A stretch of DNA of 64,000 nucleotides from Bactericera cockerelli (taxonomy: Eukaryota > Arthropoda > Insecta > Hemiptera > Triozidae): contig CM044956.1 in the NCBI GenBank assembly GCA_024516035.1, positions 27,687,101-27,751,100 of the forward strand, written 5' to 3'. Shown one piece after another: positions 11,556 to 23,200 of the stretch. The translations under genes and the position numbers were made by a program. The notes beneath the pieces are model-generated. The model had not been told where the DNA came from. It made no database searches and saw only the letters and a list, made by a program, of their open reading frames with translations. Position 1 is the first letter of the stretch. The number at the start of each line of letters is the position of its first letter.

Positions 11556-11830
11556 TTACATTATAAGGACATTCCCAATTTTGTTGTAACTTACGTCGCT
11601 TAGTATTCTTACAGCAAAACTTGATCACCCACTTGAAAACCTACAGAATCACATGATAAATCATAACGAGTTTTCATTCTGTGACTCGACAACTTCAGCT
11701 TTCCTCGGAAGCCGTCATAAATGTCTCTCGGATCTTGTCGAAGGTCCGCCACACAATTCCGGCCCGAAGGATCAAAAATGTTGACGCTGATCCTGTGAGA
11801 GTCAGCGTGAATTCGCTGACGTTGAAAATA
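11556..11830 (-). pseudogene. Gypsy-type integrase C-terminal remnant
   Basis: On the minus strand TRYDLSCDSVGFQVGDQVLL, then after a frameshift KLQQNWECPYNV, resembles the GPY/F module at the end of insect gypsy Pol. Stops and frameshifts make it dead. The module is cut by the Helitron at 11555. Confidence 0.65.
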
Positions 11831-12179
11831 GGCTTATAAACTTCTGTATGCAAAAACTTGGTATTTTTATTTATAACACAATTGAGTGGAGAAACGAAGG
11901 ATTGATATTACGCTTGAAATGTTTGCCAGAGAGCTTCTGCCAGAGAAATCGTAGTTTGGTAATGTGTCGAGAAAATGTTCTACATCTCGTTCCTTAGGCT
12001 CGATAATGGGAGAAACATTGCGGTAATCTTGCTCTTCTTTCTGTGACGTTCAACCAGGGACTGCATCAACGGTGATACGTCGCAAACTAACTTCCACTGG
12101 TGAATCAGTGCGACTTCTAAAGTTGGAACGATGTCCTCTTGTCACACAAGAACGTGGACGAAATCGCTCAAATCAGCGT

Positions 12180-12651
12180 CGTTTCGGGCAGTCGCTCTGA
12201 AGCTGTCCCCTCTCACCACACGACCAACAATTAGGTGAGCTTGTATTGTACGATCTCCTGATTAAACATCGCTGGGAACATTTTTTATCGTCAATTTGCG
12301 ACAGTGTAATTCAAATCGGCAGCGGGGGAACTTCGGGCAATCTCTCTGTAAGCGTTCTTGCTGACCGCATGACCAGCACTCAGACGACATTGAATGACGC
12401 ATTGTCTTGCAGTATTGCTGGGTGTGTCCTTCGGTGCTGCACATACAACAGCGTAATGTACATTTTACTCTTGTCTTGTCCGATTCATTATTTTTACAAA
12501 AACGCTGGCCCAAGCATGTAGCTCCTTTTGCTGACTCGAAGGCTACTGCATAGGCCAGGGCTTCAGCTGAACTCTTCTTGCCGGTTAGGCGAACAGCCTG
12601 TTGGGTTTCAAGATCAACAATGGCGCTCACAAACGCTTCAGTATTTATCAT
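12180..12651 (-). pseudogene. Gypsy-type Gag nucleocapsid remnant
   Basis: On the minus strand an ORF from 12651 carries a perfect CCHC knuckle (CCMCSTEGHTQQYC) and a second knuckle lacking His (CWSCGQQERLQRDC). After its stop a further knuckle-like CWSCGERGQLQSDC appears near 12200. Upstream residues LAYAVAFESAKGA fit insect gypsy Gag. Order Gag, integrase end, LTR on the minus strand indicates one element with most of pol deleted. Confidence 0.65.
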
Positions 12652-12659
12652 TATAATTT

Positions 12660-13235
12660 AGAGTCATACTTCGGAATGACACACGCTCCTTTGCATTATT
12701 GTTAAGTAGTACGGTTTCAAAAGTCTTTGATGTCAATGAAGCATTTCCGTCTAACGATGGGAGAAAAAAGAGCAGAGACCCAAGCTAGGATAGGATGCCA
12801 TCAAGACTAGAGACAATGACTTGAGACGCTGCACTGGCGTCTCCTAAATAAAATAATGTCCACTGTGTAAAACTAACGTGAAAAGTAATGAGAAGACATT
12901 TACATCTTAGTATAGTATATACGTAATTATTTAGGATAGTAAAGTTACATTAATCCTAAAAGTTCCAAGGCGTGCTTTCAAACCAACTGGCTTCATTAGA
13001 GCTTGGATCTTGAAATTAAATAAATTAAAATTTCTCTTTAAATTTACTTGTTGAACGGCAGTAAAAACTGGCGGTCGCGGTGTGATTTTCACGATTCAAT
13101 TCAAACAAGTTCAGAAATCAAGTTTTAGATGACCTTTAGCAAGGATAAAGAAAGATAACTAAAAAGGAACAAGTGCAGATAGGAGTGAAGAGAAATAGAA
13201 AGCGAGGGGGTAAAGGTGTTCCCATTTTGATATCA
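12660..13235. other. No gene recognised
   Basis: No ORF or repeat signal that I can support. Confidence 0.4.
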
Positions 13236-13320
13236 TTTATTTTTAGCTTTAATACTCATTATTCTGAGTGGGCGTTCTTCCTTTTGTAACCACGAAGTGG
13301 TGTTTTTGGGGGGATTTTCT
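13236..13320. repeat. Short dispersed repeat of about 85 bp
   Basis: GAGTGGGCGTTCTTCCTTTT and AAGTGGTGTTTTTGGGGGGA are repeated at 49295-49375 with few changes. Confidence 0.75.
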
Positions 13321-13564
13321 CATCTTGATCATGGTGACTCGAAATTCTCGCTTTACGTTTTCTTACTGAATAATTTTTGGACCAAAAATCCCGATATCTT
13401 GAAAATGGTAGTTAGATATTTTAATTTTGATAATTTTCTTGGTAGTTTGATGGTGATTTAGGTGGTTCAACTCTCATGAAAATTTCAATATCGGTTACCG
13501 TTTGGGCTGTGGTATTGTAAAGAAATAACCCCTAAGAGGACATAGTCAGCCACGCACAAATTTG

Positions 13565-14760
13565 AGTTTTATACATAATATATATCTCGAGAACTACTGA
13601 CGATAGAAAAAATCTGTTCAGGATAATTTTCTTAGCTCGAAAGGGGTTTAATGTTGAGTCTCTCAGATGACCCTTTCAAGGTTATTTCAAGGTCACCTTT
13701 GGAGTTTTACATGGCACTCCCTATACTTTACGCCATTTTTTAATTCTACAAAAAAATTTAAGTTCAAAAAAATTGTTACTTGTAATTTTTGTCACACCCA
13801 GTTTCACACACTTTAGGGACTAAAGATTTTTTTCCATAGACATTGAGTGCGGCATATCATATCAGTCTAATTTAGGTGCTGAACACAACAATAATATTAG
13901 TTTTCTATTTTTCTTAATTTTTTTGATCTCAAGTATAGGGGACCCGAAAAGTTCAGTAAAATGAAAAACCAATATTACTATCGTGTTCAGCACTTAAAAT
14001 TAGACTGATTTGACATGCCGCATTCATGGTCTAGGATGGAAAAATCTCACACTCCCTAAAAGGTGAAACTGGCTGTGACAAAAATTACAAGGAAGAATTT
14101 GTTAGAACCTAAAATTTTATGTAAATTTCAAAAATGTCATAAAAAATATGGGGTGTCATTTAAAATTCTAAAGGTGACCTTGAAATAACCTTGAAGGGAT
14201 CATCTCACCTCTGACAACACAAAGAGGCGTAAACCACAAATTTTTGAAATCGTTTTTATTGCTTAGATTGAGTCTACTTGTGCTATATTTTGTTCTCACA
14301 AATAGACGTAACCCAATTATAATCCAAAGAAAAGATACAACAAAAATTAAAATCAGGCGTATCCCTCATTTTCTCTTTTCAGACAAATCAAATAGGCGTA
14401 AATCGATAGTCACAGTTAAATAATCAAATTTGGCAACAGAAAAAGTTCGTATGGTCATTCACGGGTACAGGGAAGTGTTAATGTTCCTACCGTGAACAGA
14501 AAATTTATGCACAAGAAAACTCATTTTGGCTCTCCTGTAAAATTTCGAAAATGTGGTTTACGCCTCTTTGTGTTGTCAGAGGCGATCTGAGAAACTTTTA
14601 GAGATCACCATCAAATGTCTCCTTTAGAGCTATGAAACTGATCTTGAATAGTTTTTTTCCTTTCGCTGGAAGTTCTCGAGATAGTTGAATGTCTCGTTTA
14701 TAATGGATATAAGGAAAGTAAAAAATGAACATCGCAATTCCTGAGCTCCCCCTGTAGTAA
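13565..14760. mobile_element. Foldback element interrupted by a MITE
   Basis: Arms share CTCGAGAACTACTGACGATA-type ends, AAGGTTATTTCAAGGTCACC, TTGTCACACCCAGTTTCAC and TTAGACTGAT, with a centre near 13945. A solo arm with an intact ACAGGGTGTCCC tip is at 23813-24090. The right arm is split by the 14208-14582 insertion. Confidence 0.75.
14208..14582. mobile_element. MITE nested in the foldback arm
   Basis: Terminal inverted repeats CCTCTGACAACACAAAGAGG and its complement (about 40 bp similar). The flanks ATCTCA and ATCTGA look like a decayed target duplication, because the undisturbed opposite arm has TCATCTGAG once. Confidence 0.75.
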
Positions 14761-14764
14761 GTTA

Positions 14765-15320
14765 TTTCTCCTCAATAAGATTATTTATGTTTTTCAATTG
14801 ACAGTATTAAGATGAAATTAAGATTGACAGTGCAAGAATACGGACGACTAAGGGCTAAGGGCCAAATTTTGAAACCTAATCCTAAACACGTCATCTGTTG
14901 GATTTACTACCAATCACAGCGCACTATAGCCTAGGTTCAGGAATAGAGTCCACTTAGATTAAATGTAATCCTGTTTTACAATTCGACCATCGACCCTAAG
15001 TAAAAGAAGAAGGACAGTACACTCACCCAGTAGTGAGGTTATTGCATATCGTGAACTCAGCCGAAGTGCACATATTTCACATATGACTGGGTCTCAGATG
15101 AAATTTGAGACGGCACGGCTGATGAGTGCAAAATAATATTGGAATACAATCCACCATGGGTGACATTAGTGTCGAGAAGGCGATGTATTTAGAGCATGGC
15201 TACGAATCGTGGGTTCCCGTGTGTCCGTGAACACGTGTGGTATATGAATGTAACTTTTATACCTGATTTCAAGTCTCTAGAAGTTACCGTTCTTCAGATA
15301 TCATGTTCACGGACTGGAGT
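14765..15320. other. No gene recognised
   Basis: No coding or repeat structure supported. Confidence 0.4.
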
Positions 15321-15324
15321 TATA

Positions 15325-16220
15325 CAGGGTGGCGCATAAGTAATGACAACATTTGAAAATCCTATAACTTTTTTTCTAAATAATTTTTTCTTGTTATTTT
15401 TTCAAAATCTTGAAATAAACTATATGCAAGGACATTTTGCAAAAGTACACAAAATTACAACGAACCAATATTGTACAATTTTATTTTGAAAATGGACGTT
15501 CAATTACACAAACTCAGTTAGCGTACAAGCGATATTTCCAAGTTCGAAAGGCCCCGATTTACAACAAGGTGCAGTCAGAGACCTTCCGAGACCAGGAAGA
15601 CAACGTTCAGTCGTCACTGAAGCAAATCGACAGCGTGTTTCTGACAATATTGAAAGCAGCCCAGGCACTTCAACACGACGCGACGGCGCTCAACCCAATT
15701 GAAAATGTCTCGCAGATCATAATTTCTTGAAGCCAGCTGTTGAAAATCACCCTCAGATACGGTTTCAGCAAGATGGAGCCACACCACACACAGCAGGCAC
15801 AACAATGGCACTTCTACGGGAAATTTTTGAAAATCGCATAATCTCCCGAAATAGCGACTTCCCATGGCCTCTATGCTCACCTGAATTATCCGCCCCAGAC
15901 TTCTTCCTGTGGCCATGTCTGAAGGAAAGGGTGTACGTGAACAAACCTCGGACCATTCAAAAACTAAAGAACAACATTACACAAGAAATTCAAGCGTTAG
16001 GAGCAAACGTTCTCCGATCAGTAATGGAAAATGCCCTGGAAAGAGCCCGACTTTGCGAAGCTGGAAATGACCAACACTTACGTGACGTAATATTCCATGT
16101 GTAGTATGGAACAAATTCGCCAAGCCTCTAGAATAGACCAGTAAAACTCTCTTTTCGATTGAACAAATAATAAAATAATATCACAAAAAAACTTGTTGTC
16201 ATTACTTATGAGCCACCCTG
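15325..16220 (+). mobile_element. Internally deleted mariner/Tc1-superfamily element
   Basis: Inverted ends CAGGGTGGCGCATAAGTAAT and ATTACTTATGAGCCACCCTG are flanked by TA (15323-15324, 16221-16222). It contains two parts of a transposase gene in different frames. Confidence 0.9.
15437..16104 (+). pseudogene. Mariner-like transposase remnant
   Basis: The 5' part encodes a DUF4817-type helix-turn-helix start (QRTNIVQFYFENGRSITQTQ). The 3' part, in another frame from 15727, encodes the catalytic end FQQDGATPHTA, PELSAPDFFLWPCLKERVY and LRDVIFHV. The middle with the first catalytic Asp region is largely missing (too few residues between), so it cannot be active. Confidence 0.85.
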
Positions 16221-16222
16221 TA

Positions 16223-17173
16223 CATATACATGAGTAAGTGAGGTCAATTATTAATGTATCCAACCATTTACAAAGATCCCACTAATTCTGCTCAGAAACT
16301 CTCAGATCCGGCATTGCAAAGGCATCCCTACCTAAAGTTACTTGCTGCGTTCTATACTACAACCTCCTGAAACTACGTAAGTATACGAAACTATCTCCAG
16401 ACTCCAGATGTTACTATCGTTCTTTGAGATAGGTACATTCACTTTGGTAACACTAAAATGTGTTTCTAGATAGCTGAAGATCAAAAATTTGGGCATTACT
16501 TTACTTTCCTTTCTGTATGACAAGGAAATTTTAAACAGTTACAAAAGAGAAAGATACCTTTACAAACAAGATCATACAATATTTTTTCTTAAAAAACTTA
16601 CCCCCTGCTGCGAATCTTCAATTAAACACGTGCTAATGATCACAACACTCGAAAAAACGTAAAAAAGTACGCGATTCCTCGCGCGATTTGGCCAGTACGA
16701 CATTCTGGTAGCCCTCACGCTGACATGAGCGGTGAGAAGCTTCTGGCGCTATCGCTGGCTCCTACATTGATTCACTCTCTCAAAAGCCCCGCCCCCCCTT
16801 CCTGTCCCCCTAGACCCCCATCCCATGATATCGCTAAGGCTGCTCTGGACTGTCGATCATGGCTCAGTGGTATTTCGGGAGCTAATACCGTGCGTGGCGG
16901 CCCCATGAGTGGAGAGCGCATATTTTCTTAAAAATCAGCGATGTAAAAAGTTCGCGACGGTATTTATTTTCTTTCAGTTCAGACTTTGTGAATTATTCTA
17001 CGGTTTGCGACAGTCCAAAAAAACTTTCTTATTTATAATTATTTTACGTTTAAAATTTACATTTTTGACCGATTTTCTTTGATCTATCATATGAAAACAA
17101 TGTATTTGGAATTCAGTTAGTGGTCCCCTTCGGCAGTAAAATAGGTGTAAATTTGATTTTCGCCTAATTGACT
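16223..17173. other. Region upstream of collagen IV, no gene recognised
   Basis: It includes a GC-richer 16680-16920 patch whose 68-codon ORF has no family features. The promoter and any 5' UTR exon of the collagen gene may lie here. Confidence 0.4.
16974..16979 (+). promoter_or_regulatory. Possible initiator (Inr) upstream of collagen IV
   Basis: TCAGTT matches the arthropod Inr TCAKTY about 195 bases before the proposed ATG. No convincing TATA box is placed correctly and the downstream GGTTTG is only DPE-like. Short motif, so chance occurrence is likely. Confidence 0.2.
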
Positions 17174-17230
17174 ATGATTTTCGGTAGTCTGATCAGTTTG
17201 TCAATATGTCTGGCTGTTGCAGCGATAGCG
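17174..17230 (+). CDS. vkg: Collagen IV exon 1: signal peptide
   Basis: The 19 codons [19 protein letters not shown] form a short hydrophobic secretion signal ending in small residues, followed by GTAAGT. The phase 0 junction joins to QENP in exon 2, so cleavage near the A/Q junction is plausible. The ATG is the only one giving a signal peptide in frame with exon 2. This first exon is inferred from phase and signal character, not from a transcript. Confidence 0.7.
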
Positions 17231-20200
17231 GTAAGTAATTTCTGTAGTTTCTTATTTTATATTTTAAAAAATTGCATTGAAATATAACTGAGAAGAATTT
17301 TTCAGTTTGGTAGAATTTCGACTTTCAGTCGATACACGAAGGCTTTAACTTCAAAAAGTCATCAGAAATATCATGGGAATGGATCACTTGCACCTATTAT
17401 TTTTATTGGCTCTATTGAAAGAGTTCTTCGTTTATATATATTTTTTCGAGCTCAGGAATCTTTTTAAAGTTTAAGTGTTAAAGTGCCTTACAGGAAAAAA
17501 AAAGTTTACGTAGAAATTTTGAAAATCATTTTGTGTAAGTTTTGAATAGGCCTAGCGCACTGCCGTGCGCTCAGATACACAACACGATTCCATACAAAAA
17601 ATTTAAGAGACTTTATTTTAAGCGATCAAAGTGTCCGAAGCCCAGAACACGATGAAATTCTTGGCAAAAAAGCCCCATAAAAACGTGTAGACTGAAAAAC
17701 CCAGCTAGATAAATATGACGTCACAAATTCCGTACTAATACGTAACTGCTTTTTTCCGGCTCGACAACTTTAAAAGGATTTTTAAGACCTTTCGCGTTTG
17801 TTTTTTGTGGTTTTGCTGGCAAAATGGTTTTTTCCGGAAGTAAAATGGATGCATAACACATAAAATTCACGTTTTTTCGATCGGTATGACATTTGTCATG
17901 AACCAGAGCGAGAAGAGCGAAAAAAATTTAGGCAAAAGTTGGAGATTTCATTTTACATATCGATCGCAAAATTCTGATGAGCCGTTTTTGAGCTACGCCG
18001 AGTAAGGAAAAGAAATTGATGGTTGAGAACTTGAGACAAAAAATATTCTTTTACTTTTACTTTTCCGTGGCTGCGGCGGTGCGGCCTGTTCTATGTGCTA
18101 TAACTATGTTCTTCTATCTTTAGCGTATCTGGGTTTCGAAGCTCTTGAGAAACTTCCTGACCAAGTGAGTTTTCACATGCTTGAGGAGGTAATCCAACGC
18201 ATAACGGCTCAATTAAACCTAGGCTCACATTAGAAGTTAGAATTTTTTAAGGTTTTACGATTTATTGTGGGAACAAAAAATTTTCGTGGTGAGCTAGAAT
18301 TTAGTTCGGCCAGAACTCAAAATATTGTGTAATGTGTGTGCGTGTAACTGTGTAATGTGTATGTATGTGTGTGCTTGTGCGTGTGTATCCCCGTGTAAGT
18401 AAGTGTTCTTGTGTGTGTGTGAGTCTGTGTCAGTAAACAAGTTATCTCATGAACAGTAAGAGCTAGAAACTACCTACCTGTTTGGTATGTAGACCACGAA
18501 CTAACAGTTTTTTTTATACAAAAAAAAGAACACAAACTTCCGATTTCTTATATTAGAATTTTATCGGAAGTTGAATAAATGACCTGTTTTTTGTAACAAA
18601 TTTTGCAAAAATTAACGACACTTTTTGAAGAACTCTGGTTATCAGTTACTTTATCGATAAGGCGGCGTACTTGTAACCTGAAGATCGGTGGATCGAGTTC
18701 CAAGAATTGTAAAAAATTAACCAGTGTGAGGTTTAAGTAATTGTGACATCACGATTATTATTTAAAAAAAAAACACTGCCAATTCTGGACACAATACTTC
18801 CTCGTGATTGTTTCACATTGTAAACACGTGCCAATTTTGAGATTTTATACAAATTTACTTGTATCTCCAAAACGACTGAACCGATTTTCTTCAAATTTGT
18901 TTTATATGGTAGAATATTGTTTTTTCTACATTCTAGATTTTACAAAAAATTCTTTATCGGCAAGTCGCGGTCCTTATTTTTTGACTTTTTTGTCCGAAAT
19001 TTCGGATTTTCTTAAATATCAGAGTCAAATTATAATTAATTAAAAATATAAAAGGCCTATGTTAAATAATAATATGCATAACCATACAAAATTTCATTAA
19101 AATCGGGTGTACCGTTCACGAGATATAAGCGTTTAAGTAAAAAAATAGTGGTCAGGCGCATGGTCTCTTTCAAGTCTTTCACCATGAACCGCTAGTACGA
19201 ATTCAATGAATTTAAAATGGGACCATCTACAGAATGTCTCCTAGATGTGTGCAAAATTTCATCAAAATCCGTTGAGTAGTTTCCGAGATTTGCGCGTTAC
19301 AAGGAATTGTTTTAACAGACAGACAGACCGACAGACGGACACAAAACCAAATTTGCTCAGGAGGTTATGAAACGTCCAGAAATATGAAAAAAATTGAAAT
19401 CGGAGCAAAAAATATTTTTTTTTACAAAAACGAACACAATACTTCCGATTTCTAATATTAGAAATTTCTCGGAAGTAATATGTTTGAATGTATGCCTTAT
19501 TTCCGCAGTTAAATTTCTCTGAAGCATTAAGAGTGCGTCTTAGTGACCATGTTCAGATTTAAGAAATAGATGGGTCTAGGCAACTCGTTTCCTAATTTGC
19601 ACCATTTGGAACTTTTTTCTAAATCGTTTATAGTTATAAAAGTACCTATACCTAGATCTTCTAGCTTTTTTAATCCTTGAAATATTTAACTGCTGTTTAG
19701 ATTTTGCAGTTCTGTATTGAAATATTGTGTAGAAAAAAAATCGAATAAGCAGCGTTCCCCTATGTTGGTTGTAGGGAATGTAAGGTAGGTACTTTGTGAT
19801 TAAATTTAGAACTAGTGCCTAAACTAACCCCGGTACTAACTCTTCTGTTACAGCAAGAGAATCCGGAGAACCCTAACAGTCGCTACCCCTCATCCAACAG
19901 TGATGACCCCTTCTCCTCCTATCCCAACTTCACAGCATGTAAGTTGAACTTCACAGCTTTGCATGCATAAAGTCCCTTTGTACCGTTACTGCAGTTGTTT
20001 TGATGTCATTATTATGTGGTCAAATCTCACTTTTATCTTGCGCCAGAGGAAAATTATTCAACCAAAAACTAATACCTGGCTCGACAAAACCTACAATACA
20101 CTGCAAATCATGGTCACAATGCTTCCTCGTGATTGGTTCAAATTGTATACAGTTGGTAATTTTGAGATTTTATACTAAATCACTTGTATCTCCAAAGCTT

Positions 20201-23200
20201 CTTAACCGATTATAATCTCCGAAGATGTCCTAAAAGATGTCCGAAAAGAGGATATTTTTAGTAACAGTGATAAACAAAAGACAAGATTTCCATTAGATCA
20301 TCAAAGTACAATAATATTATTTCAAAAAAGTGTAAGTCACTTACATTCTTCCAGATCAGGTGAATATGTTGGGTGGCCTGAACTTCTGACGAAACAAGTT
20401 TTCTTGTTCCACGATAACGCTCGCCCCCACTCAGCTCGAAATACTCAAGATCTCCTTAATTCATTCAGATGGGAAGTTTTTGGCCACTCATCATAATTCC
20501 CCTGATCTGGCTGCAAGTGACTTTCACTTGTTTCCCATTCGGAAAGTTTATTTGGGAGGGAAAAGCTTCCGAAATGACGACAAGCTCAAGACCGCTGTCC
20601 GTACTTGGACCTCTAGTTTGGACGCGCAGTTTGTTAAGGATGGTATGCATACATTGCTCCCCTGGTTTCAAAAGTGGAAATTATGTAGAAAAATGATAGG
20701 ATGTTACTGAACACAATGCAATAAAAATATGTTGAGACGACCCTCGTAAAAATATTCATACTCACTTACCTCAACATGTTCAGTAACGTCGAGCTAGACT
20801 AAGATTTACATCAAAATGGCCTATGGCGATAAAAGGTGCAATGTTTGTCTAATCGAGCTGAAATTTTCTGGGTATGTTCGTTCTTTACATAGTTGGCTAT
20901 CAATGTACAATTTTAATGACACTTTTTAAGTAATGTCGAGGTAGGCTAAGACTTGGATTCAAATGACTTATCGCGATAAAAGCAGTCCAATCGAGCTGAA
21001 ATTTTCAGGTTATGTTCTTTACATGCTTGTCGGGCCATTTTATTCCTTATTATTTTATTATTTAATATCTTATAGTCACATATCTAAAGAGTTCTTCCCG
21101 CATGTGAACTCTGAACAGTTTGATCAACTAGTTATACCACTTTTCTGATCAAGACAGGATACCCTGTGAGTTATAAATAAACTGACTAACTTACTATTCC
21201 TCATTCTCTTACAGCTCGGGCTGACACGAGCTACTATGACGAAAGCGGCGGGAATCCTTCGTCCAGTAGAGATAACTACTACGATCGGAACAGCCTGGAC
21301 GCGGTGGTCCCAGTGAACTATCCTGCCGTCTTCTTTGCGCGGGTCAATAAAAATGATTTGCCCAGTGACTTTAGGAATGTAAGCTCAGTGGCGTACCCGG
21401 GCTACTATGACAGGAACAGTTCAGGTGTTCAGAGCCCTGGCTATGATGAAAGAGTCAGTGGCGGCTCTAGTGCTAGCTCTGGGTCATATGACAGAAATAG
21501 TGGCGGTTCAAATGCCCAGTATCCCGGCGGATATTATGACAGTAACGGAAGTTGGGTCCCATATCCCAATTCTGACGACAATAATAATTCTTCTTCGTCT
21601 ACTGGCAGGAACGGTGGGGGTTTAAATGGTCAAACTCAAGGATCTAATGATAGAAACAGTGGCGGCTCAATAGATTATTCTCGCGGCTATTATGACAATA
21701 ATGGGAGTTGGGTAGAATATCCTAACTCTAACAAGAATAATGCATCATCATCTACTGGTAGGAACGGTGGGGCCACTAGTGCTAGCTCTGGGTCATATGA
21801 CAGGACCAGTGGCGGTTCAAATGACCAGTATCCTGGCGGATATTATGACAGTAACGGAAGTTGGGTCCCATATCCCAATTCTGACGACAAAAATAATGCA
21901 TCATCATCTACTGGTAGGAACGGTGGGGCCTCTAGCTCTGGTTCATATGACAGAAATAGTGGCGGTTCAAATGCCCAGTATCCTGGAGGATATTATGACA
22001 GTAACGGAAGTTGGGTCCCATATCCCAATTCTGACGACAAAAATAATGCATCATCATCTACTGGTAGGAATGGTGGGGCCTCTAGTGCTAGCTCTGGGTC
22101 ATATGACAGGACCAGTGGCGGTTCAAATGCCCAGTATCCTGGAGGATATTATGACAGTAACGGAAGTTGGGTCCCATATCCCAATTACGAAGATAAGAAT
22201 AATTTATCTCCGTCGCGTGGTAGAAATGGTGGAAGTTCAAATGGTCAAATCCCAGGTTATTATGACAGAAACAGTGGAGGCTCGAGAGATTATGCTACTG
22301 GCTATTATGATAATAACGGAAGTTGGGTGCCATATCCCAGCTATTACGACAGAAGCAATGCCTCATCATCGACAGGCAGAGACAGGACACCGTACGAGAA
22401 GAACAACTTCATGGTGACCAACCAGCGAGGAGACTCTGCTAACTGTATTCCCAAGTGTTTCGCTGAGAAGGGGAGCAGGGTAAGATTTTTTCTTCTTTTA
22501 CTTTTCTAATATAGTTTAGGAAACTGTACTTGACGTCATATAATTCAGGACAAGAAAAATTCACATATTATCGATTTTTCAACAAAAAAAATCTGCTCAT
22601 TTCTTTTTTTTAGTGTGAGTTAATTTAGTTGAGAAAAGTAATTTAGTTGACAATAAGAAACAGTTATTATTTTTAAATAAAATCAAAAGATCAAGAATAT
22701 GTTAATTATACTAAATAAAATTGGGGGCATTGAAGAAAGCCCTAAAGAACAAAATCAAAATAGGGTCGAGTCATCGTGTGTATCAAATGGTGTATGCACT
22801 TTAGAAAAATTAACTTTTGGAACTCTAGCTGTTATTCTTTGTATATTCTTCTACTGCCTAACATTCAGGCAAACTAATGAAGATCAAGTAATCCCTAAGG
22901 GTTCTGTTTTATTTTAATACTTTTCGTTCTAGGGTCCACCGGGAACAATGGGTCTAACAGGACCCCCAGGTCAACAGGGTTTCCCTGGAGGTGAAGGACT
23001 ACCAGGAGAGAAAGGGCAGAGAGGAAGAGATGGACCAGCTGGACCAATGGGACAGAAAGGTGATCGGGTGAGTTTAATTTTATTACATTAAGAAAAGGCT
23101 TTTAAGGTGTCACTATAACACTGTTTAGTACATAGATAATATTGCAGAGAATTACAGGAGTATTTAAAATTTCTTATATTCCATTAATCTATTCAATTAT

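Noticed and set aside
12246..12521. Plus-strand 91-codon ORF
   Set aside because: Antisense to the Gag zinc-knuckle remnant.
16725..16931. 68-codon ORF upstream of the collagen gene
   Set aside because: Low-complexity Pro/Ser content, no signal or domain, and no splice link to exon 1.
21407..22417. Alternative-frame ORFs over exon 3
   Set aside because: Open only because the tandem units lack stops in that frame; not in phase with signal peptide or helix.
22699..22917. 72-codon ORF with a hydrophobic segment in collagen intron 3
   Set aside because: Lies between a good donor and acceptor, out of collagen context, with no family features.
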